A DNA stretch of 64,000 bases from Halorarum halophilum (GTDB lineage Archaea; Halobacteriota; Halobacteria; Halobacteriales; Haloferacaceae). Below are positions 58,587 through 64,000 of this stretch, in pieces. The notes beneath the pieces were generated by a model. That model worked only from the letters and a program-made list of their open reading frames with translations. It ran no database searches and had not been told where the DNA came from. The stretch is from positions 372,001-436,000 of the forward strand of contig NZ_CP058529.1 of NCBI RefSeq assembly GCF_013401515.1, written 5' to 3'. Positions within the stretch are counted from its first letter, which is position 1. Every line of letters starts with the position of its first letter. Made by a program: the position numbers and the translations under genes.

Positions 58587-59339
58587 TTAGGAGACGACGA
58601 AGACGAACAGGTACGCTCCGGCGCCGAGCAGGATGCTCGGAACCGCGACGCAGACGTACACGGAGGTATTCCAGAGATACACCTTCCCGCCGTCCAGCGG
58701 GCCGAACGGGAGCATGTTGAACCCCGCGAGGATGCAGTTCACGACGACTCCGATGCCGCCGACGGTAAGGAGCAACCCGTCGGTCGAGAGAGTGAACCCT
58801 CCGACCCGGGCGACATCGGCCGGATCGAGCACCGGCGAAACAGCCATCACGAGTCCGAACACAACCGCGAGGGCGACGTTCGTCACCGGGCCGGCCAGGG
58901 CGATCAGACCGCGTTCGCGCAGGGGGATATCCCGCCGGTGGTAGACGCCGCCGGGCGCGGCGAAGATGAATCCGGCGAGGGCGGTTGCGATTCCCAGCGC
59001 TAGCATTCCGTAGTGAGCGCGAAACGCGGCAGCGCGTCCGAATCTGATGGCAACCATCCTGTGGGCCAGTTCGTGGGAGACGAACCCGACTCCCACTGTC
59101 AGAAAGCTCAGCGCGAAGAGGTAGGACGTGAAGAACGGCATCGCTTCGAACGCACCCTTGAGCGCCTTGCCGCCGCCAACGAACAGGATGCCGAACGTTA
59201 CACTCAACAGTACGTACGACGCCGCAAAGTCCCGCAACTCCCACCGCGTCGGAAGATAGCTGGGCTCGATGTCCGATGTCTTTCTCACCTCCTTCGGAGG
59301 AGGGGCCTGACTACCGCCCGGGCGCCACGTCATCCACAA
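58587..59339 (-). CDS. M50-family (site-2-protease-like) membrane metalloprotease
   Basis: A 250-residue protein with six predicted membrane segments. The zinc motif is VSHELAHRM (HExxH) near residue 90, and the third ligand lies in FNMLPFGPLDGGKV (NxxPxxxLDG) near 214. There is no PDZ or CBS domain, so it is a minimal family member. It may cleave anti-sigma-like or regulatory membrane proteins; substrates unknown. The start ATG at 59337-59339 precedes a basic, Pro-rich 30-residue N-terminus that includes a CCTCC-TTC-GGAGG DNA palindrome (59287-59299). Confidence 0.86.
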   Translation of the reverse strand: MWMTWRPGGSQAPPPKEVRKTSDIEPSYLPTRWELRDFAASYVLLSVTFGILFVGGGKALKGAFEAMPFFTSYLFALSFLTVGVGFVSHELAHRMVAIRFGRAAAFRAHYGMLALGIATALAGFIFAAPGGVYHRRDIPLRERGLIALAGPVTNVALAVVFGLVMAVSPVLDPADVARVGGFTLSTDGLLLTVGGIGVVVNCILAGFNMLPFGPLDGGKVYLWNTSVYVCVAVPSILLGAGAYLFVFVVS

Positions 59340-59513
59340 TCCCCCACTGTCTTCGATTTTCCCATGAAAACGAGGCCATCGCGGAGGATATTTGAAATAT
59401 CCGTCCCCGATATTAGAACTAGTACTGGCTTTTCCGTGTCCACGAACGCGAGAATCGACTCCGTTCCCGGTCTCAATCGGCCGGATTCGTCCCCTCTTCT
59501 GGTCCCGATCGAC
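59340..59513. other. Region between two minus-strand genes
   Basis: A 174-nt gap containing an A/T-rich stretch (TATTTGAAATATCC at 59389-59402, ATATTAGAACTAGTACT at 59411-59427) that may hold the promoter of the M50 gene and a CTAG site. No gene is seen. Confidence 0.5.
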
Positions 59514-59864
59514 TCACGAACGCCCGACGAACGTCGCGTCCGCCGAGGTCCGTCCGCGGTTGAACGAAAGCACCTTCGCCCGGATGACGTCACCCTCGCC
59601 GAGACTGTTCGGGACGTTCTCGACGAACAGGACGAACCCCTCGACCTTCCCGACGGCGACCCGGTTGCCGGAGTGGTGGTCGGTGAACTCCGTCACGCCG
59701 AACTCGTAGCTCTCGCCGATCGTCACAGGCGGTTCCCGTTCCCTCGCCGCCTCGTGCGCGCGTTTCGATTCGCGGGCGTCCCGCGATCGCCGCCGTCGGA
59801 GCAGCGCCCCCACGAACAGGACGAACACGGCCCCACCCCCCACGGCGAGCCAGATGGTCTCCAT
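59514..59864 (-). CDS. Membrane-anchored TRAM-domain protein
   Basis: A 116-residue protein. Residues 4-23 (IWLAVGGGAVFVLFVGALLR) form one N-terminal helix, followed by a strongly basic segment RRRRSRDARESKRA, then a TRAM RNA-binding domain from residue 45: TIGESYEFGVTEFTDHHSGNRVAVGKVEGFVLFVENVPNSLGEGDVIRAKVLSFNRGRTSADATFV. TRAM proteins in haloarchaea act like RNA chaperones. Here it would tether RNA to the membrane (inference). The ATG at 59862-59864. Confidence 0.85.
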   Translation of the reverse strand: METIWLAVGGGAVFVLFVGALLRRRRSRDARESKRAHEAAREREPPVTIGESYEFGVTEFTDHHSGNRVAVGKVEGFVLFVENVPNSLGEGDVIRAKVLSFNRGRTSADATFVGRS

Positions 59865-60167
59865 GGTGTGTCCGTGACGGCGATGGAGGTTAAAATTGCA
59901 AGCGGTTCGGACACGGTTCGCGATTCCCTGCTGGTCGCGCGTGGGTTCGCGACGTGGGGACTCGTCGACCCCTTCGCTGGTACTGAGGGGATCAGGTCGA
60001 CACACCTTGGGACGGAGGAGATGCTAGCTACGACACAACAGAGGCCCTTCGTCCGACGAGTCGCTCGATCGGCACCGGATCCCAGGCAGGTTAATGCCGC
60101 TTAAACATGCTAAAGAGACATTCAATAAACATGTATTTTAAGCGGCTTCTCCTCGACGTGACCTCCG
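59865..60167. promoter_or_regulatory. Promoter region with inverted and direct repeats
   Basis: A perfect 10-bp inverted repeat GCCGCTTAAA (60096-60105) / TTTAAGCGGC (60137-60146). Its right arm overlaps the TATA-like TATTTTAA (60134-60141) that lies 27-30 nt before ATG 60168. Inside the repeat AAACATG occurs twice, at 60103-60109 and 60127-60133. A likely operator of the winged-helix gene that follows. No gene is seen in 59865-60095. Confidence 0.6.
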
Positions 60168-60599
60168 ATGTCCGACGATGATTTCGCTAAATACGAAGGC
60201 GAAGATAAACCGGGTGAGAACGGGACGCGTCCGTCCGATTCGGTCCGTCTACGGTCGGACATCGGTACATCCGAGGGGGCGGATACGACGGGCCAACTCC
60301 TTCGCACCCTGGCGAACGAGCGACGGCGATCCGTCCTCGCCACGCTCCGCGAATCCGAAGAGGAGGTAGCGTCCCTTGCGGACCTCACGACGGAACTCGT
60401 CCGCGACGATGCGGAAGGGAAAGAGACGCCCGTCGAGCAACGTCTCGAGAGAGTAGCCGTCTCCCTTCACCACGCCCACCTGCCGAAACTCGAGGCGTCG
60501 GGACTGGTCGAGTACGACGAGCAGGCGGGAGTGGTCCGGTATCGGGGGAGCACTGCGGCCGACGCCCTCGTCGCGTTCGTCACCGACGAGGAACCGTAA
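60168..60599 (+). CDS. Winged-helix protein (DUF7344-like)
   Basis: A 143-residue protein. Residues about 43-130 match the haloarchaeal DUF7344 winged helix: LLRTLANERRRSVLATLRESEEEVASLADLTTELV, then RVAVSLHHAHLPKLEASGLVEYDEQAGVVRY. It is a probable DNA-binding regulator. The N-terminal 40 residues are hydrophilic. The promoter carries a 10-bp inverted repeat that overlaps its TATA box, suggesting autoregulation. Confidence 0.85.
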   Translation: MSDDDFAKYEGEDKPGENGTRPSDSVRLRSDIGTSEGADTTGQLLRTLANERRRSVLATLRESEEEVASLADLTTELVRDDAEGKETPVEQRLERVAVSLHHAHLPKLEASGLVEYDEQAGVVRYRGSTAADALVAFVTDEEP

Positions 60600-60734
60600 T
60601 CGGCTTCCCCTCGAACGGCTGGCCCGAATTGACTGTACGGACAAAAGTAGTTCTCCGCCTAACCAGTAGCAGCGAGCGACTTCCGGGTTGCAAAAGCCAC
60701 AAGCTTCTTAGGACCGTAATTATATCTCATTAGT

Positions 60735-61703
60735 ATGGTCCAGCAGTTCCCCGACTACCTCGAAGTGGACTACACGGACGGCGAAGACGAATCGCCCGAG
60801 GACTATCCCTCGCTCGAACACAAGATCGAGAAGGCGATCGAGGTCACCCGCGTCGGCCTCGAGGAGTACGAGAACCCCGCGGTCATGTGGACGGGCGGGA
60901 AGGACTCCACGCTCACGCTCTACTTCGTGAAGGAGGTGTGCGAGCAGTTCGACCTCGAACTCCCGCCGACGGTGTTCATCGACCACTTCCAGCACTTCCA
61001 GGAGATCCACGACTTCGTCGAGCACTGGGCCGACGAGTGGGACCTCGAAGTCATCTACGCGCGCAACGAGGACGTCGGCGACTACGTGGAGGAGCACGAC
61101 CTGGAACCCGGTGACGATATCCCGGTCTCGGAGCTCTCCGAACACAACCAGCACCACGTGCGCGACATCCTCGAGTACGAGGAGGACACGTTCCCGTTCC
61201 TGCTCGACACGTACGTCGGCAACCATCTGCTCAAGACCGTCGCGCTGAACGACGCGCTCGAGGAGTACGACATCGACGGCATCCTCTCGGGCGTTCGCTG
61301 GGACGAACAGGAGGCGCGCGCCGACGAGACGTTCTTCTCGCCGCGTCACGACCCCGACATCTACCCGCCCCACGACCGCATCCAGCCGATCCTCCACTTC
61401 GACGAGCGGTCCGTCTGGGACGCCTTCTGGCACTTCGTCGTCCCGGACACCGTCGAGGGGTACCCCGAGGGACACGTCCCGCAGTCGGACACGGACCTCC
61501 CCGAGGGCCTGACCCAGGACGACATCCCGATCTCGCCGAAGTACTTCGCCGGCTTCCGCTCGCTCGGGAGCGAGGTGAGCACGGAGAAGTCGGCCGACGA
61601 TCCCGCGTGGCTCCAGGACCTCGACAACACGACCGAGCGCGCCGGTCGCGCCCAGGACAAGGAGGACCTGATGGAGCGCCTGCGCGACCTCGGCTACATG
61701 TAG
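60735..61703 (+). CDS. PAPS-reductase/PP-loop family protein
   Basis: A 322-residue protein. The PP-loop is VMWTGGKDSTLTLYFVKEV near residues 50-68, followed by the strand FIDHFQHFQEIHDFVEHWADEW and the GILSGVRWDEQEARADETFFSPRHD region typical of the adenylyl/phosphosulfate-reductase fold. The C-terminal part lacks a Cys pair for an iron-sulfur cluster, so a CysH reductase role is doubtful; a sulfur-transfer or nucleotide-pyrophosphatase role is possible. An A/T-rich stretch (60715-60734) and TTCTTA (60705-60710) mark the promoter. Confidence 0.85.
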   Translation: MVQQFPDYLEVDYTDGEDESPEDYPSLEHKIEKAIEVTRVGLEEYENPAVMWTGGKDSTLTLYFVKEVCEQFDLELPPTVFIDHFQHFQEIHDFVEHWADEWDLEVIYARNEDVGDYVEEHDLEPGDDIPVSELSEHNQHHVRDILEYEEDTFPFLLDTYVGNHLLKTVALNDALEEYDIDGILSGVRWDEQEARADETFFSPRHDPDIYPPHDRIQPILHFDERSVWDAFWHFVVPDTVEGYPEGHVPQSDTDLPEGLTQDDIPISPKYFAGFRSLGSEVSTEKSADDPAWLQDLDNTTERAGRAQDKEDLMERLRDLGYM

Positions 61704-61815
61704 TTCGGCAGAGGGCCACGAAGGAACCGAACTGATTCTCGGTCCGGACCGAGCGAGAGTCCGTTCAGCGCGACGGAGTTCACGGCGGTCGCCGGACGAT
61801 CGCGTCGGGTCGAAC

Positions 61816-62790
61816 TCAGTCCCCGACGCGAATCCGCGTCCAGTTCCCGCCGTCGTCGCTTCCGTGATCGGCCTGCGTCGCCTTCTCCCTGAGCCGCTCG
61901 ATCCGTTCGTCCAGTGACGGGTGCGTCGAGAGCAGCCGCGAGAGGGGGTGTTCCTCCTCCGGCGGTGCCGAGAGCCACTCGAACGGGAACCGGAACTCCG
62001 AGGATCGCTCGATCTTCCGGAGCGCCCGGGCGAGCGCGAGCGGGCGGCCGGTGACCTCGACCGCGCGGTCGTCCGCGGCGTGCTCCTGTCGCCGGGAGTA
62101 CGCCCGGACGAACACCGTCATCGCCAGCAGCAGCAGGGTCAGCGACTGCGCCAGCGCGACGTGGAGCCGTCCCGGCGTCGTCCGCTGCCAGTCGCTCGGC
62201 CTTCCCCGAAGGAGGGCGAGCCCGGCGGCGAACCCCCGGAGGACGAACGAGAGCGGCACGAGCGCGAGGGAGACGACGCCGACGAGGGTGCGGACCCCGC
62301 TGTAGGCGAGCGTCTGGGCCAACCCGTGTCCCGCCTCCAGATGGGCGAACTCGTGCGCGAGGACCGCCTCGAACTCGTCGGGTTCGAGCAGCGTGAACAG
62401 CGAGTAGTCGACCACGGTCGCGGGCGTTCTCCCCCCGAGAACCAGCGCGTTTGGCTCCCCGAGTCTCGCGACGTACACCGACGGGGCGGGACAGTTCATC
62501 GCATCAGCCAGGTCGTCGCGGATGCGGTAGACGCCGGGTGCCCTGTGGGGTGGGAGTTCCCGGGCGTCCAGGCCGGCCAGGGCGTTTCCCGTACCGAACC
62601 GGTAGGTAAGGTACCCGGAGAGCAGTCCCGTCACGACGAGCAGGGCCACGAACGCCACCGGGTCCGGTCGGTTCGCCCAGAGCAGTCGGAGTGCGACCGT
62701 GAGCAGGTACGCTGTGGCGACGTAGAACGCGAGGGTGAGGACTCCGACCACGGCCATCGCTACCCGGAGCCAGCTCCGCGCCGTATCCAT
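61816..62790 (-). CDS. M48-family (HtpX-like) membrane metalloprotease
   Basis: A 324-residue protein. Two N-terminal membrane helices (residues about 10-60) precede the zinc motif AVLAHEFAHLEAGH; a hydrophobic pair follows, then the third ligand Glu in RRQEHAADDRAVEVTGRP and the typical STHPSLDERIERLRE. It is likely involved in membrane protein quality control. The ATG at 62788-62790. Confidence 0.9.
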   Translation of the reverse strand: MDTARSWLRVAMAVVGVLTLAFYVATAYLLTVALRLLWANRPDPVAFVALLVVTGLLSGYLTYRFGTGNALAGLDARELPPHRAPGVYRIRDDLADAMNCPAPSVYVARLGEPNALVLGGRTPATVVDYSLFTLLEPDEFEAVLAHEFAHLEAGHGLAQTLAYSGVRTLVGVVSLALVPLSFVLRGFAAGLALLRGRPSDWQRTTPGRLHVALAQSLTLLLLAMTVFVRAYSRRQEHAADDRAVEVTGRPLALARALRKIERSSEFRFPFEWLSAPPEEEHPLSRLLSTHPSLDERIERLREKATQADHGSDDGGNWTRIRVGD

Positions 62791-62915
62791 CGAACGACGG
62801 TAGGGTCGCGCCGGCAGAAACGGTGTCGGTCGACCGTCGAACCGTCCTGGCCGTCCTGTGCCGTGCACCCGACCGAACCGCCACCCGTAAGTCGGGAACC
62901 GACCGTAGCGTAGGT

Positions 62916-63653
62916 ATGACGAACGACGGCTCGACCCCGGACGAGGGCCGCGCGTGGGTGAGCCTCTTCTCGGGGGGTAAGGACTCGTCGTGGGCGCTGT
63001 ATCGGGCGCTCGAGTCGGGGCTCCCGGTCGAACGTCTCCTCACCGTCCACCCTGCCGGGGACTCCTACATGTACCACGTGCCGGAGACGCGCCTCGCCTC
63101 GCTCGCGGCCGAGAGCGTCGGAATCCCGCTGATTGAGGTGGAACCCGACGATTTCGGCGCGGACGCGGTCGTCGACGCGGGCGAGCAGGGCGACGCGGAA
63201 CTCGAACCCATGGAGGCGGCGCTCCGGGAACTCGCCGCCGATCTCCCGCTCGCGGGCGTCACCGCCGGCGCCGTCGAGAGCGAGTTCCAGACGTCCCGCA
63301 TCGAGGCGATGTGCGAGCGGCTGGGGATCGACCTGTTCGCCCCCCTCTGGCAGCGGGACCCCGCCGAACTCGGCGAGGCGATGCTGGAAGCCGGCTTCGA
63401 GATCACTATTCTGCAGGTCGCGGCCGCGGGCCTCGACGAGTCGTGGCTCGGTCGAACGCTCGACCGTTCGGCCCTCGAGGAACTGGCGGAGCTGAACGAG
63501 GAGTACGGGGTCCACGTGCTCGGGGAGGGCGGGGAGTTCGAGACGTTCGTCACCGACGGGCCGCACATGGACCGTGCCATCGACCTAGAGTACGACGTCG
63601 AGTGGGACGGGACACGCGGGCGGATTCGCGTGACGGACGCACGGCTCGAGTAG
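62916..63653 (+). CDS. dph6: Diphthine-ammonia ligase
   Basis: A 245-residue PP-loop amidotransferase of the Dph6/MJ0570 type: LFSGGKDSSWALYRALESG near residue 18, then GVTAGAVESEFQTSRIEAMCERLGIDLFAPLWQRD (adenylation and CAPLW-like region), and HVLGEGGEFETFVTDGP. It makes the last step of diphthamide on elongation factor 2. The ATG 62916. Confidence 0.92.
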   Translation: MTNDGSTPDEGRAWVSLFSGGKDSSWALYRALESGLPVERLLTVHPAGDSYMYHVPETRLASLAAESVGIPLIEVEPDDFGADAVVDAGEQGDAELEPMEAALRELAADLPLAGVTAGAVESEFQTSRIEAMCERLGIDLFAPLWQRDPAELGEAMLEAGFEITILQVAAAGLDESWLGRTLDRSALEELAELNEEYGVHVLGEGGEFETFVTDGPHMDRAIDLEYDVEWDGTRGRIRVTDARLE

Positions 63654-63790
63654 CGACCCGGTCCGCTCGACGGAGCCCGGATTCGATGGCCGAACGGGAC
63701 AGTTCGCGCCCGTCAGCGCTCGTCCACGTCCGCCCGGTCTCGGCGACGTGAACACACCGGGTTCATGGACGCCGGCGGAGAGCGGCTCGC

Positions 63791-64000
63791 ATGGTCGAAC
63801 TCCAGTTGCTCGTCGGCGGCGTCGCCGCGACGGTCGTCCTGCTCGTGTTCAGCGCCTTCTTCTCGAGCAGCGAGATCGCCATCTTCTCGCTCGCGCCCGA
63901 GTGGATCGGCCAGCGCTCGGACGCCGGTGACGAGAGCGCGAGGGTCCTCGAATCGCTCCGTGCCGATCCGCACCGGCTGCTCGTGACCATCCTCGTCGGG
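63791..64000 (+). CDS. CNNM/DUF21-family membrane protein (N-terminal part)
   Basis: Only the first 70 residues are inside the window; the gene continues past the right edge. They hold a first transmembrane helix (VGGVAATVVLLVFSAFFSS) and the motif SSSEIAIFSLAPEWIGQRSDAGDESARVLESLRADPHRLLVTILVG, the hallmark of DUF21/CNNM (hemolysin C-like, magnesium efflux). Normally two CBS domains follow. The ATG 63791 fits the family. Confidence 0.85.
   Translation, partial: MVELQLLVGGVAATVVLLVFSAFFSSSEIAIFSLAPEWIGQRSDAGDESARVLESLRADPHRLLVTILVG

Noticed and set aside
59514-60005. Longer start for the TRAM protein
   Set aside because: Upstream codons are Arg/Thr/Asn-rich and without coding character; the ATG at 59862-59864 places the helix right at the N-terminus.
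60735-61703. Phosphorothioation (Dnd-type) protein because of the PAPS-reductase fold
   Set aside because: No other dnd or ssp genes nearby and the protein lacks the Cys cluster; kept as a general PP-loop family member.

Overview
The window is a contiguous stretch of a haloarchaeal (class Halobacteria) chromosome. GC is roughly two thirds, and nearly every protein is rich in Asp and Glu and poor in Lys. Many genes begin with no Shine-Dalgarno sequence, with a TATA-like box 26-28 nt upstream of the start codon (leaderless mRNA). CTAG is very rare. The family content is haloarchaeal: CetZ, an HVO_0758-type zinc finger, a FolC-FolP fusion, a PurN-AICAR transformylase fusion, and a zinc glucose dehydrogenase next to GfcR. 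The gdh-gfcR pair and general content suggest a Haloferacales-type organism, but the genus cannot be fixed from sequence reading alone.

Layout. 1-5.8 kb: the 5' part of a cetZ gene (minus), a large haloarchaeal surface-type protein that seems to have lost its N-terminus, a small conserved protein, an atypical SDR and a membrane-anchored DHH phosphoesterase. 5.8-13.2 kb: aldo/keto reductase, mini zinc finger, MFS transporter, methionyl-tRNA synthetase carrying a palindromic in-frame insert, a YbaK-type deacylase, an HxlR regulator and an orphan N4-cytosine-type DNA methyltransferase. 13.6-19.7 kb (minus): VTT/YqaA-like membrane protein, MfnA decarboxylase, CPBP protease, PEP synthase and PhzF protein. 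19.8-23.3 kb: a small membrane protein, an overlapping NYN-nuclease/PUA pair and two overlapping presenilin-type protease genes. 23.6-28.5 kb: coiled-coil protein, smc and scpA. 28.5-36.1 kb: MTA phosphorylase, a nucleoside-deaminase-type amidohydrolase, MATE, a winged-helix protein, AEC and TVP38 membrane proteins, and a phosphoribosyltransferase with a C-terminal wHTH.

36.1-42.4 kb holds a structured leader (mini-ORF plus long hairpin) followed by a tightly overlapping lysine operon dapA-dapB-dapD-lysA-dapF-dapE (succinylase route). 42.5-49.6 kb: NRDE protein, wHTH, PRC-barrel-like protein, divergent purB and purNH, and a FilR1-like regulator divergent from an EamA exporter with two palindromic candidate operators between them. 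49.7-54.8 kb: folCP, RNase P p30, a methyltransferase, RNase P Pop5/Rpp14 and proteasome alpha, a rearranged remnant of the archaeal RNase P/proteasome superoperon. 55.4-64 kb: glucose dehydrogenase with its regulator GfcR, glutaredoxin, a conserved haloarchaeal protein, M50 protease, membrane-anchored TRAM protein, a wHTH gene with a striking inverted repeat at its promoter, a PAPS-reductase-family protein, M48 protease, diphthine-ammonia ligase and the start of a CNNM/DUF21 membrane protein.

Most of the window is ordinary core metabolism. No tRNA, rRNA, CRISPR array, insertion sequence, prophage or obvious defence island was recognised. The most unusual signals are the lysine-operon leader, the promoter palindromes, the tandem presenilin genes, the NYN-PUA pair, and small palindromic insertions inside or between genes.
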